Source: Leptospira biflexa (GTDB lineage: Bacteria > Spirochaetota > UBA4802 > UB4802). From it: a stretch of DNA of 60,742 nt. Both the position numbers and the translations under genes were made by a program. Below the pieces are notes generated by a model. That model was not told the origin of the DNA, did not search any database, and saw only the letters and a list, made by a program, of their open reading frames with translations. Shown here piece after piece: positions 17,030-25,593 of this stretch. The stretch spans positions 1 to 60,742 of the forward strand of contig DYLU01000011.1 of the NCBI GenBank assembly GCA_020721905.1. The letters run 5' to 3'. Within the stretch, counting starts at the first letter, position 1, and each line of letters begins with the position of its first letter.

Positions 17030-18658
17030 ATGGAAGAGATTATTGTCATTGGACATAAAAATCCTGATACAGATTCAATATGTGCAGCATATTGCTATGC
17101 ACACCTGAAAAACATTATTGACCCTCATAACCGTTACACTGCATACCGCTGTGGCAATGTAAACAGGCAAACCAGATTTGTTTTTGAAGAGGTTAACCTT
17201 CAGCCACCGGAAATGCTGAAAGACGTATATCCTAAAGTCAGCGATATAATGACCCGCAATGTCATAACTGCGCATCCTGACGATCCCCTGCTTTCCATAG
17301 TAACACACATTGAAAAAGATCGTGTGCGCATAATACCTGTTGTTAGTGGCGATAGTTACTATAAAGGGACCGTAAGCTTTGCAGAGCTGGCAGAGTTTTA
17401 CTTTTCTGCTACTTCCATTGCACAACCACTTTATTACTTTAAGCCTGCCAATTTTATTACGACCATTCCCGGACATTGCATTAAAAAAGGACAGAATGAA
17501 GAATTTGAAGGCCATATTGTTATAGGCGCTATGGAATCAGCCCAATCTCTCAATGTGTTAAAAAACGTTAAACCTGAACACACTGTACTCATTGTTGGGG
17601 ACCGAAAATCAATAATTGAATTTGCAATTCAGAATAATTTTGCTGCAATCATAATTACCGGTATGCAGGATTTTAATTACGATACCACTACCTATTCAGG
17701 CTGGATATACCTTTCACAACTGGATACATTCAATACATTGCGCCTGCTTACCTTAAGCATTCCCTGCCATTCCATCATGAAACAGTCAGATACTATTTTG
17801 CCCGATAGCACTGTGCAACAGGCACGAGAGAAAATATTAAACAGCGAGTATCGGGGACTTCCTGTATGTGACAATGGTAAACTCACAGGTATCATAACCC
17901 GATCTGACCTCATCAAGCAATATGCAAAAAAAATGATACTGGTTGATCATAATGAACTGTCTCAGGCTGTTGAAGGTTTGGAGACTGCACATATCATTGA
18001 AATCATTGACCATCATCGTCTGGGAACAATAAAAACCATCACTCCAATATTTGTGTATTCTAAACCAGTAGGCAGTACCTGTACACTGGTTTATGAGCTT
18101 TACAAGTATAATGCCATTCAACCAGAGCCTCATATAGCATTGCTTTTATGTAGCGGAATATTATCTGATACTGCAATGCTTTTATCTCCTACAAGCACCA
18201 AAATTGACAAAAAAGCGCTGGAAGAGCTGTCAGCAATGGCAGGCATATCCTATGAAGAATACGGGAAGAAGCTCCTGTCATCTACCGAAAGCCTTAAAAC
18301 TATTGACCCTATGTATGCGGTGAACAATGACTGCAAGATATACCAGGAATATGGCATATCGGTAGCCATATCTCAGGTTGAGGTTATTACGCTTGATGAT
18401 ATTGAAAGTGTCAAAGAATCCCTTTTATCTGCTCTTCCCCACTTTGCACAAAGCAGAAATGTTCACTGGGCACTCCTGCTGGTAACTGATATTACCACTC
18501 AAAACAGCATCCTTTTTTCAACTGATTTTATTGGAGAACAAAAGCTAAGCTTTTCACCACTTGGGCCACATATGTACAACCTTCCTGGCATTTTATCCCG
18601 GAAAAAACAGCTGTTGCCCGAGATTTTAAGAATATTAGAAGAGCTGTCGCACAAATAA
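17030..18658 (+). CDS. ppaC: Manganese-dependent inorganic pyrophosphatase with CBS-DRTGG insert
   Basis: A 542-residue family II pyrophosphatase (DHH superfamily) that hydrolyses pyrophosphate to two phosphates. N-terminal metal ligands are in GHKNPDTDS (8-16), and the DHH motif IIDHHRLG lies at about 325. Between them is a regulatory insert: CBS1 (DIMTRNVITAHPDD), a DRTGG domain, then CBS2 (LPDSTVQQAREKI). In clostridial homologues this insert binds AMP inhibitor or ATP/diadenosine activators. The C-terminal DHHA2 domain is present (FSTDFIGEQKLSFSPLG). The start has no obvious Shine-Dalgarno and lies 7 bases after the preceding gene, suggesting coupling. Confidence 0.93.
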   Translation: MEEIIVIGHKNPDTDSICAAYCYAHLKNIIDPHNRYTAYRCGNVNRQTRFVFEEVNLQPPEMLKDVYPKVSDIMTRNVITAHPDDPLLSIVTHIEKDRVRIIPVVSGDSYYKGTVSFAELAEFYFSATSIAQPLYYFKPANFITTIPGHCIKKGQNEEFEGHIVIGAMESAQSLNVLKNVKPEHTVLIVGDRKSIIEFAIQNNFAAIIITGMQDFNYDTTTYSGWIYLSQLDTFNTLRLLTLSIPCHSIMKQSDTILPDSTVQQAREKILNSEYRGLPVCDNGKLTGIITRSDLIKQYAKKMILVDHNELSQAVEGLETAHIIEIIDHHRLGTIKTITPIFVYSKPVGSTCTLVYELYKYNAIQPEPHIALLLCSGILSDTAMLLSPTSTKIDKKALEELSAMAGISYEEYGKKLLSSTESLKTIDPMYAVNNDCKIYQEYGISVAISQVEVITLDDIESVKESLLSALPHFAQSRNVHWALLLVTDITTQNSILFSTDFIGEQKLSFSPLGPHMYNLPGILSRKKQLLPEILRILEELSHK

Positions 18659-18661
18659 AAA

Positions 18662-18683
18662 TACCCGCCACAGTAGGCGGGTA
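18662..18683 (-). terminator. Terminator between flaB and ppaC
   Basis: A perfect 8-bp GC-rich stem (TACCCGCC / GGCGGGTA) with a 6-base loop. Read on the minus strand it is followed by TTTTTATTT, a good intrinsic terminator for flaB. On the plus strand it starts 4 bases after the ppaC stop and may serve that gene too. Confidence 0.85.
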
Positions 18684-18730
18684 TATTGTTTAGGGCGGGT
18701 ATTCCCTGCTAAAATGTCAGCGTTTTTATA

Positions 18731-19582
18731 TTATGTTCCTAAAAGCTGTAAGATTGTCCGTGGCCGTAAATTTGCCTGAGCAAGCATCGCAGTACCACTC
18801 TGTACAAGGATTTGATCCTTGGTTAAGTCTACCATTGTTTCAGCCATGTCAGCGTCGCGTATACGGCTTTCAGATGCCTGAATGTTTTCATACGCATTCA
18901 TCAAGCCTTTTGCTGCATGTTCTAACCTGTTATAATAAGCACCCAGGTCAGCACGCTGTTTGGATATCTTCTGCAAAGCTTCGTCTATAATACCAATAGT
19001 CCTGTTGGCACCTTCGGCAGTTGAAAGATTTGCCAAAAACTTCCCGGTTTTTTCTCTTAAATTCAATCCCAATGAAGTCATGGTTCCAATATACACACGC
19101 TCCCTCTGATGCATATTGGCACCCATATGGAACCACATACTTGCTTTTGGATTTGTTCGTGAGAAATCACCAAGCAATAGTTTAAACTTGTTAAATTCAG
19201 CCTGGGATGCAATCCGGTCAATTTCATCAACCAGAGCTGATACCTCAACCTGAATGAGCTGCCTGTCTTCAAGCGTATAGATACCGTTGGAAGACTGAAC
19301 TGCCAGAACCCTGATTCGCTGAAGTATAGTTGCGGTCTGGTTTAAATACCCTTCAGCAGTCTGTATAAACGACATGCCGTCTTCAGTATTTCGTTCAGCC
19401 TGACGCAAACCCTGAATCTGAGTCCTCATTTTTTCTGAAACTGCCAGACCTGAAGCATCATCTCCTGCGCGGTTGATACGCATACCGGATGATAGCTTTT
19501 CCATTGACTTGTCAACGTCCCAGTGTTTAAACTTCAGGACCTTGTTAGAGTTAATGGCTGTTAGATTGTGGTTAATAATCAT
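18731..19582 (-). CDS. flaB: Flagellin FlaB, periplasmic flagellar core
   Basis: A 283-residue spirochaete core flagellin. The N-terminal D0/D1 region contains [24 protein letters not shown] in two conserved blocks, and the C-terminal region contains [22 protein letters not shown] followed by [17 protein letters not shown]. There is no signal peptide, as expected for type III export, and no variable D2/D3 domain. The start is the ATG at 19582: a GTG at 19588 is in frame but lies too close to AAAGGAG. Oddity: the segment after NLTAINSNK ([12 protein letters not shown]) differs from the usual small-residue sequence, and RPRTILQLL stands where PQSVLQLL is common. A terminator follows and a structured leader precedes. 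Confidence 0.93.
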   Translation of the reverse strand: MIINHNLTAINSNKVLKFKHWDVDKSMEKLSSGMRINRAGDDASGLAVSEKMRTQIQGLRQAERNTEDGMSFIQTAEGYLNQTATILQRIRVLAVQSSNGIYTLEDRQLIQVEVSALVDEIDRIASQAEFNKFKLLLGDFSRTNPKASMWFHMGANMHQRERVYIGTMTSLGLNLREKTGKFLANLSTAEGANRTIGIIDEALQKISKQRADLGAYYNRLEHAAKGLMNAYENIQASESRIRDADMAETMVDLTKDQILVQSGTAMLAQANLRPRTILQLLGT

Positions 19583-19607
19583 ACACACACTCCTTTGTGT
19601 TAAATTG

Positions 19608-19629
19608 TCCCTGATCTCCCTATCAGGGA
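19608..19629 (-). promoter_or_regulatory. Hairpin in the flaB leader, proximal
   Basis: Perfect 8-bp stem TCCCTGAT / ATCAGGGA with a 6-base loop, about 26 bases upstream of the flaB start codon and close to the ribosome binding site. It could protect the mRNA 5' end or affect initiation. Confidence 0.5.
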
Positions 19630-19652
19630 TAATACCGGGTTGTTGATTGTTA

Positions 19653-19672
19653 AAAAAGGGAATACCCTTTTT
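19653..19672 (-). promoter_or_regulatory. Terminator-like hairpin in the flaB leader
   Basis: An 8-bp stem (AAAAAGGG / CCCTTTTT) around a 4-base loop. On the minus strand it ends in a run of six T, resembling a weak intrinsic terminator upstream of the coding region and so a possible attenuator. The short A/T-rich stem makes this tentative. Confidence 0.4.
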
Positions 19673-20060
19673 AATTTCACTACAACCCCCTGTCCCTCAT
19701 TTTAACTGGCATATGCTAACCCAAAAAAAATGAAGTACATGGCGTTGCAGCTACATAATTTAAGTTTTCAAAGAACCTTACAGCTTATTGTGATGTTCGG
19801 TAGTAATATGCATATTGTTAAAGTCTGATAATTCTATTTATACCTGTTTATAAGCATTTATAGAAATATATGTTACAATTTCATCCAATTTTATCTATTT
19901 AATAAAATTTAAACACATTTTCCCTTAATCATCATTTCGGAATCTGAAATTTTTGCTTTAGAAATTTTTTAAAAAAATTTTTACTATGAATATTTTTCTG
20001 TTATAATTCCTTTTTTGCATAAACAGGCTTATCATGGTATAAGCAAAAAAAAGAATAAAC

Positions 20061-20088
20061 TTGACAATAATTAGCCGAATATTACAAT
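20061..20088 (+). promoter_or_regulatory. Promoter of the M23-type gene
   Basis: TTGACA (20061-20066), 16-base spacer, TACAAT (20083-20088; one mismatch). The coding start is about 90 bases downstream, preceded by AAAAAGG. Confidence 0.6.
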
Positions 20089-20178
20089 AGATAGATTGTT
20101 GTTATATATATAATGTTTTTGTATTATGTTACATAATTCATAGTGTCCAATATCATATAAAAAGGTTTTAGAAAGTTT

Positions 20179-21189
20179 ATGGGATTAAATCCGTTCAAAG
20201 AATCAAATATAAGTGACCTCCAGAAACAATTACAGGTTTTAATATCTTCAAGATTTGATAATATCCGCAACAAACTGTTAACTCAGTGGGAATATATTAA
20301 AAAAAGAGGGAATGAGCGATTAACCATTATGGTCATTCCTCATTCAGAGAAAAAGATCGCTAATTTACATGTTACTCTTTTTACATTGACGGGTATGATT
20401 GTATCCTTAATACTTATTTTGACGTTAACATCAATTTTTATAATCAATCATACATCTACAATAAAAGAGGTATCCCGTCTGAAGATGTATGGTTCAAACT
20501 CTAAAATTCAGATTGCAAAGTATAAAGAAGAAATTAATAAATTATACGATATATTTCAGCGTTTAAAACCGGAATTATCGTACCTCTATTCATTAACACC
20601 CGGTAACAGGGCTGATATTCTGTGGGCAAAAGGTGGTGTATCTGAAAATATTGATGCTGAACAGGAACAGCCATCCCCGCCTATTGAAATTTTAAACATT
20701 GAGGAAATGGTTCAGGATTTAGAAACTGCAAAAGATATTCTCAAAGATATTAAGAAGTTTATGCGCGAGCGGCGTAAGGTTATTGAAAACACCCCATCTA
20801 TGTGGCCCGTAGATGGTTTTGTCATTGCCCGGTATGGGATACGGACATCTCCCTACACATTCCAGAAAGAATTTCATGATGGTGTGGATATAGCATCATT
20901 CCCGGGTGCTCCCATAAAGGTCACTGCTCCTGGTGTTGTTGAATCCGTAAGATGGGATAACCAATTAGGATTGTCTGTTTCGGTAAAACATAAATATGGT
21001 TTTGTTACAGTGTATTCCCATTGCCAGAGGGTTACAGTTGAAGAAGGGCAAAAGGTTACTAAAGGTGAAGTTATTGGTTATGTTGGAAAAACAGGCAATG
21101 CTACCCGCCATATATGTTTTTATCAGATTAAAATTGGAACCGAATTTGTAGATCCGCTGCCCTACTTAAATAAAGTTGTTAATCAATAA
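20179..21189 (+). CDS. Membrane-anchored M23 (LytM-type) domain protein
   Basis: A 336-residue protein: a cytoplasmic N-terminal stretch (1-65), one transmembrane helix (about 68-92), a periplasmic coiled coil (about 95-130) and a C-terminal LytM domain (215-330). M23 enzymes cut peptidoglycan cross-bridges with zinc held by H/D of HxxxD and the last His of HxH. Here H233-x3-D237 is present and YSH (H281) is kept, but HxH reads H311-I-C313. Cys could still bind zinc, or the protein may be a non-catalytic activator like EnvC. It converges on fliM with 3 bases between stops. Given flagellar neighbours, a role in wall remodelling for periplasmic flagella is plausible but inferred. Confidence 0.85.
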   Translation: MGLNPFKESNISDLQKQLQVLISSRFDNIRNKLLTQWEYIKKRGNERLTIMVIPHSEKKIANLHVTLFTLTGMIVSLILILTLTSIFIINHTSTIKEVSRLKMYGSNSKIQIAKYKEEINKLYDIFQRLKPELSYLYSLTPGNRADILWAKGGVSENIDAEQEQPSPPIEILNIEEMVQDLETAKDILKDIKKFMRERRKVIENTPSMWPVDGFVIARYGIRTSPYTFQKEFHDGVDIASFPGAPIKVTAPGVVESVRWDNQLGLSVSVKHKYGFVTVYSHCQRVTVEEGQKVTKGEVIGYVGKTGNATRHICFYQIKIGTEFVDPLPYLNKVVNQ

Positions 21190-21192
21190 AGG

Positions 21193-22215
21193 TTATTCTT
21201 CCTCACTTCGCTTGCTGACAAGCAACTCATCAGGGATATCTTCTATTTTTTCACCTATCTGCACGGCAACCCTGTTGCCAATAACCCCCGGGCGGCATTT
21301 ATATTTCTTTCTCCCGCCAACTTTCAATATCATGTCTGAATTAATCTTTGTATTGGGCAGCTTAATTACATCACCTGCCTGAATAGCAAGCAATTCTTCC
21401 AGGTTTATTTCCACTTCACCTACTTCAACAACTATAGGCAACTCCACTGCTTCAAGACGGCTTTGAATAATTGCAGCGTTTTCATCAGTTGCTCCTTTAC
21501 GGATACTTGAATACCAATACTGAGCAGATAACTTTGAAATAACCGGTTCAATGGTAATGTATGGTATACAAAGGTTCATCATACCTTCAACTTCGCCCAC
21601 CTTCGTTTCCAGCGTCACAAGAACCACCATGTCATTGGGCGGTACAATCTGGGCAAACTGAGGGTTGGTTTCAATATTGCCAAGGCGTGGACGCAAATCT
21701 ATTACATTTGACCATGCTTCACGAAGATTTCCCAGTATTCGCACTATAATGCCTTCCATAACAGACAGCTCAATGTCCGTCAGTTCACGGCTAATCTTGG
21801 TGGATTCACCTGTTCCGCCAAAAAGTTTATCTATTATAGTAAAGGTAATTGAAGGGTCTATCTCCAGTACGGCAGAACCTTTCAGAGGGTCCATATTAAT
21901 TACAGCCAGGGTAGTTGGATTGGGTATGGAACGGATGAATTCTTCATAGGTAAGCTGATCAACCGAAGCAACGTGCACACTGACAAGCGCTCGTAATTGT
22001 GCCGACAGAGCAGTGGTGGTCAGACGTGCAAATGTTTCATGCATCATCTGCAGAGTGCGTATCTGGTCTTTGGAAAACTTGTCAGGTCGTCTGAAATCAT
22101 AGATTTTGACCTTACGCTGCTCTTTTACTGCAGTATAATCTGTTGTATCCGCCTCTCCTGTTGATATGGCAGTCAACAGGGCATCAATTTCATCCTGTGA
22201 AAGTATCTCTGTCAT
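21193..22215 (-). CDS. fliM: Flagellar motor switch protein FliM
   Basis: A 340-residue FliM, part of the C-ring that reverses rotation. The N-terminal CheY-P-binding peptide LSQDEIDALLTAI is at 5-17. The middle domain carries LSAQLRALVSVHVASVDQ and the GGTGE motif of FliM-FliG contact. The C-terminal SpoA domain includes VEVGEVEINLEELLAIQAGDVIKL, split across two conserved blocks. The start lies 3 bases after the stop of the secreted-protein gene, so the two are coupled. FliN, which often follows FliM, is absent: an M23-type gene on the other strand comes next. Confidence 0.95.
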   Translation of the reverse strand: MTEILSQDEIDALLTAISTGEADTTDYTAVKEQRKVKIYDFRRPDKFSKDQIRTLQMMHETFARLTTTALSAQLRALVSVHVASVDQLTYEEFIRSIPNPTTLAVINMDPLKGSAVLEIDPSITFTIIDKLFGGTGESTKISRELTDIELSVMEGIIVRILGNLREAWSNVIDLRPRLGNIETNPQFAQIVPPNDMVVLVTLETKVGEVEGMMNLCIPYITIEPVISKLSAQYWYSSIRKGATDENAAIIQSRLEAVELPIVVEVGEVEINLEELLAIQAGDVIKLPNTKINSDMILKVGGRKKYKCRPGVIGNRVAVQIGEKIEDIPDELLVSKRSEEE

Positions 22216-22218
22216 AGA

Positions 22219-23130
22219 TTATTCCTTAACTATTGAAGCATCTAAATTAACTATCACCCAAAAATCCTTATACGGTTCCAGAGTATACCTGTATTTCATT
22301 ATTGCCGGGAACCGTGGCCCCCATCGTTTAACCTTAACATCCACATAAGCCACATTGGTCTGAGGTATTATCTGCTCACCAATTATGGAAAAGTCAATCA
22401 AATAATCAGAGCGTTCCTTTGTAATAAAATTAATAAAATCCTGCTGCACAATCAAGCGCTCATAATCATTTGTTGTTGAATATCGCCTGGCAAATTCTGA
22501 ATAGGCATAGATAAATTTTTCAATATTTATGTATTTAACAACATTTCCCCACTGTTTGTTCTTTTCAGCCATTAATGCCAGCATAACCACTTCCGAGGGG
22601 GTTACCTTACGTTCATGTTTTATAATCCCCGTACGCATGGCAAACTGTGGTACTGGTATAATATTAATAATTAATTCATTTGCAGATTTTATAACATAAT
22701 CATCCTTTGCGTCTGGATAAAAATATGCTTTTACCCTGTATTTTTCATTTTTTGTTAATGTATAGAAGTTATTGCAATATGCTGTATACACAAACTTTTC
22801 ATCAGGCTGTAATGTTATTTTTCGCCCCTGCTCATTGGCAAGAATTTGTGCAGTTGGGATGTTTTTCAGGCGGTATTCAACTTTTAATGGGACTTCTTTG
22901 CCGTCAAATGAATATACCACAGGTTGAAATGTAGTATAGGGGGCATCATACACAGTAAATTCAACAGGTACACCCGCGGTATTATGCACAATACAGTAAA
23001 CAATTATATCGTCGTTTTCATCATAAGACAATTTTGGGCTTACCAGCGTTACCGTAAGGTAGTCTCCACCTTCGGGATAAATAGCAATAGCTATCAGGAT
23101 AAAAACAACTATCAATGCAATTTTTTTCAT
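22219..23130 (-). CDS. Secreted protein of unknown function upstream of fliM
   Basis: A 303-residue protein with an N-terminal signal peptide (MKKIALIVVFILIAIAIYPEG). The mature part begins with a beta-rich region (about 25-165) resembling an Ig-like or intracellular proteinase-inhibitor fold (VEFTVYDAPY, DEKFVYTAYCNNFY), followed by a helical region with TPSEVVMLALMAEKNKQWGNVVKYINIEKF, given here in two blocks, and a final beta part (YVDVKVKRWGPRFP). I do not recognise a named family. Its stop lies 3 bases before the fliM start, so it is co-expressed with a motor protein. A periplasmic role near the motor is possible but not shown. Confidence 0.7.
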   Translation of the reverse strand: MKKIALIVVFILIAIAIYPEGGDYLTVTLVSPKLSYDENDDIIVYCIVHNTAGVPVEFTVYDAPYTTFQPVVYSFDGKEVPLKVEYRLKNIPTAQILANEQGRKITLQPDEKFVYTAYCNNFYTLTKNEKYRVKAYFYPDAKDDYVIKSANELIINIIPVPQFAMRTGIIKHERKVTPSEVVMLALMAEKNKQWGNVVKYINIEKFIYAYSEFARRYSTTNDYERLIVQQDFINFITKERSDYLIDFSIIGEQIIPQTNVAYVDVKVKRWGPRFPAIMKYRYTLEPYKDFWVIVNLDASIVKE

Positions 23131-23196
23131 TTCATTATCTATCGTACAATGAGTATTATACCTTACTCATCTTATCGACTGTACTGCATATATTTG

Positions 23197-25074
23197 TTAC
23201 CAAAATATGTGTTTTGAAAGCGCTTTTTGCATAATGGGCAAAAGTTTTGCTTTCATTGTACGATCAAACGTGCATACGCCATTTTCTTCCTGAAACGTAT
23301 CAGTAAACTGGGTATAACAAAAACCCTGAATCTGAGGGAATTTTGCCAGTATGGCACAATGTTTCTGAAAACTTTCTTCCAGGGTTTTAGCCTCCGATTG
23401 ATACATACCAAAACCAAACCCTCCCATTTCACTTATAAAAAGCGGTACCTGTGTATCAGCATATCCTTTTAAATACGGGGTTTGAATATTTTCTTTGCCC
23501 AAAATCATGGATATTAAATTTGCCCACAGTGGTGCCTCGCGAACACCTGCAACCAGCCTGCGATAAAACTCTTCAATATCTTCAAATCGTTTCAGATAAT
23601 GGTGTATATCGGTAATATCGCTTTTTACATGATGAAATCCGCTGTTATCTATCACCATGTATCCCGGAAAATCAGATTTTACCCTGTTAAACATTGCAAT
23701 GAGGCTATCGCGCACCCTTTTTGAAAAAAACATGGAATAAATCCCCCAGCTTTCATTATATAGCACCAGGGTAATTATTGAAGGGTGCATACAATCGCGT
23801 ATTATGACTTCCTGAAACTGCGCATAGATCTTTTTCATGTTTTTATGTAATGGGAGATAGTAACTGGGCATTTCTTCCCACAATAAAAATCCTAAAAGAT
23901 CAGCCCAGTATAAAAATTTTGGATCCTCTATCTTCTCATGAATACGGCATCCATTAAAACCCATGCTCTTCATGGTTTCAATATCAGTCCTGTACATGGA
24001 GATATCGGCAGGCCTGTACAGCCCTTCAGGATAATACCCCTGATTGAGCAGCAACCGCTGATAGAGATTTTTTTTATTTAAAAGAATAGAACCGTTTTTT
24101 ATTACAATATCCCTTCTGCCAAAATAACTATACACACAGTCAGCTTCTTTTGTCCCTTTTTTCAGAACTATCTGAAGCGGATGGAGTGCAGGATATTGAG
24201 GGCTCCATGGAGTAAAAAGCGATTGAGGCACTTCAAATACTACCTGGCCTTTTTTAAAAACATCAAACATCACAATATCACGATATGTCCTTACAGGCGT
24301 TTTTAATGCACTTTTTTTACCATGTACCTGTGATGCATAGATTAACAATTCAATCTTAAAATCATTTGCAATATTTTCGCTGGTTGCCACATCAATAACA
24401 AAGCGGACACTGCTTTCTGTTCTCTGGCACGCAACTGAACTGATATATGACGATCCAACCTTTTCAACCCATACATCCTGCCATATACCTGTTATGTTGG
24501 TATACCATACCATAAAGGGTTTATGAAGGAATGTCTGTTTACCCCGTACCTGCGATGGAGAAATGCTGTCCTCAATCAGTACAGCTAAATAATTTGTATC
24601 TTCAAAATGCGTAAAAAACGAAAAGGGTGTGTATCCGCCCTCATGTGTACCCAAAAGCCTGCCATTGAGCCACACAGTGGCTTTATAATCACATGCGCCA
24701 AAATGAAGTATTCCTGTATTAATGTCTTCAATGGAAAATGAGCTGAAATACCAGTAACGCTTATGCACTATAACCTGTTTGGGTGTTATTCCGCTTTGTT
24801 TATGAAATTCGTTATTTTTACTGGCCTCAAGCGGGAATGGGACTATAACGGGATATGATTCAAATTCATCTATATTATACCATTGCTGTAATATTTTTTG
24901 AACATTGGTCTTACTATACCATTGTAACACTTTCCCACGATTTTTTTTATCAGGCACTACCACCCACTGGCCATTCAGACTATACGTTGGTAATCGAAGT
25001 AAATCTGGTCTTGGAAAATGTTGTCTATCATCAATACTGTTTGGATTTTTCAATCGTAATAAAACAGGAACCAT
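23197..25074 (-). CDS. Glycoside hydrolase family 2 protein
   Basis: A 625-residue GH2-type enzyme (beta-galactosidase/beta-glucuronidase/beta-mannosidase superfamily). The N-terminal jelly-roll sugar-binding domain contains WLNGRLLGTHEGGYTPF, the Ig-like domain follows, and the TIM barrel starts at about 330. LYNESWGIYS carries the Asn-Glu acid/base and LFISEMGGFGFG the likely nucleophile Glu. There is no signal peptide, so it is probably cytoplasmic and acts on small imported glycosides. The substrate cannot be read from the sequence. GAGAGGA upstream supports the start. A fragment of an unrelated flavoprotein gene ends 5 bases before it. Confidence 0.88.
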   Translation of the reverse strand: MVPVLLRLKNPNSIDDRQHFPRPDLLRLPTYSLNGQWVVVPDKKNRGKVLQWYSKTNVQKILQQWYNIDEFESYPVIVPFPLEASKNNEFHKQSGITPKQVIVHKRYWYFSSFSIEDINTGILHFGACDYKATVWLNGRLLGTHEGGYTPFSFFTHFEDTNYLAVLIEDSISPSQVRGKQTFLHKPFMVWYTNITGIWQDVWVEKVGSSYISSVACQRTESSVRFVIDVATSENIANDFKIELLIYASQVHGKKSALKTPVRTYRDIVMFDVFKKGQVVFEVPQSLFTPWSPQYPALHPLQIVLKKGTKEADCVYSYFGRRDIVIKNGSILLNKKNLYQRLLLNQGYYPEGLYRPADISMYRTDIETMKSMGFNGCRIHEKIEDPKFLYWADLLGFLLWEEMPSYYLPLHKNMKKIYAQFQEVIIRDCMHPSIITLVLYNESWGIYSMFFSKRVRDSLIAMFNRVKSDFPGYMVIDNSGFHHVKSDITDIHHYLKRFEDIEEFYRRLVAGVREAPLWANLISMILGKENIQTPYLKGYADTQVPLFISEMGGFGFGMYQSEAKTLEESFQKHCAILAKFPQIQGFCYTQFTDTFQEENGVCTFDRTMKAKLLPIMQKALSKHIFW

Positions 25075-25079
25075 AGTTT

Positions 25080-25220
25080 TTATATCCTCTCTAATAATGT
25101 TAATATTTTTTGTGCAGCACGTATGCCATCAACTGCTGAATGTACTATCCCACCGGCATATCCGGCATACGTGCCAACAGAAAGTAACCCTTTAAGCATT
25201 AATTGACTAAAAACTTTCAT
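25080..25220 (-). pseudogene. C-terminal remnant of a COG2509-type FAD-dependent dehydrogenase
   Basis: A 46-codon frame ending 5 bases before the GH2 start reads GLLSVGTYAGYAGGIVHSAV followed by DGIRAAQKIL. This is close to the C-terminal FAD signature of uncharacterised FAD-dependent dehydrogenases (GEGAGYAGGIxSAAxDGIRxAEAI). Only that last segment remains; upstream the frame closes at a TAG (25229-25227), and the other 400 or so residues are absent. The GH2 ribosome binding site lies within its last codons, suggesting the two were once a coupled pair. Confidence 0.6.
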
Positions 25221-25341
25221 CACGAACTATCCGTATTGGAGAAGATGTCCTGTTTTCAGCACCCCAAAACAGTGATAGTTCCTTTGATAATTATTCTTCC
25301 TTGAAATCTGGTGCTACTGATAATTCAACAATAACTTTCAT
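25207..25341 (-). pseudogene. Short frame interrupted by one in-frame stop
   Basis: From ATG 25341 the minus strand reads MKVIVELSVAPDFKEE, then TAA (25293-25291), then 27 further codons in the same frame (ending RIVRDESF) to TAG 25209-25207. It overlaps the flavoprotein remnant in another frame. No family is recognised. It may be a decayed small gene or chance. Confidence 0.2.
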
Positions 25342-25593
25342 ATACTTCATCACTATACAAATATAGTGAATTGCCTATCATATACTGAATCAATTATGCC
25401 ATTACAATATACAATGATATTCGTCGACACAAATAATAATTCTATATTAATTTGTTAAAAAAAGATAGACATTTTCTAAAATTATTTTGTAATAGTAAAT
25501 ATAAATTTTAGTTTTGATTTAATTATATAACTCTGATATTGGGTTCTGGAAATTTTCAGGCAAATAGATTTTTAAGGAACATGGTACAAGTCC
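25342..25593. other. Intergenic leader of the GAF-PP2C gene
   Basis: AT-rich sequence with no recognised gene or strong promoter. Just before the GTG start a second ATG (25581) with AAGGA in front opens only an eight-codon frame. Confidence 0.35.

Larger units (their letters stand above)
19583..20060. other. Long flaB leader / divergent intergenic region
   Basis: About 590 bases separate flaB from the divergent M23-type gene. The flaB side holds two hairpins (listed separately). Further out is an AT-rich stretch with GCTTAT / ATAAGC arms at about 20029-20046. No sigma28-type flaB promoter (TAAA-N15-GCCGATAA) was found on inspection. Confidence 0.4.

Noticed and set aside
20029-20046. GCTTAT / ATAAGC inverted repeat as a terminator
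   Set aside because: The stem is only 6 bp and is followed by A, not T, on the plus strand; neither flanking gene ends there.
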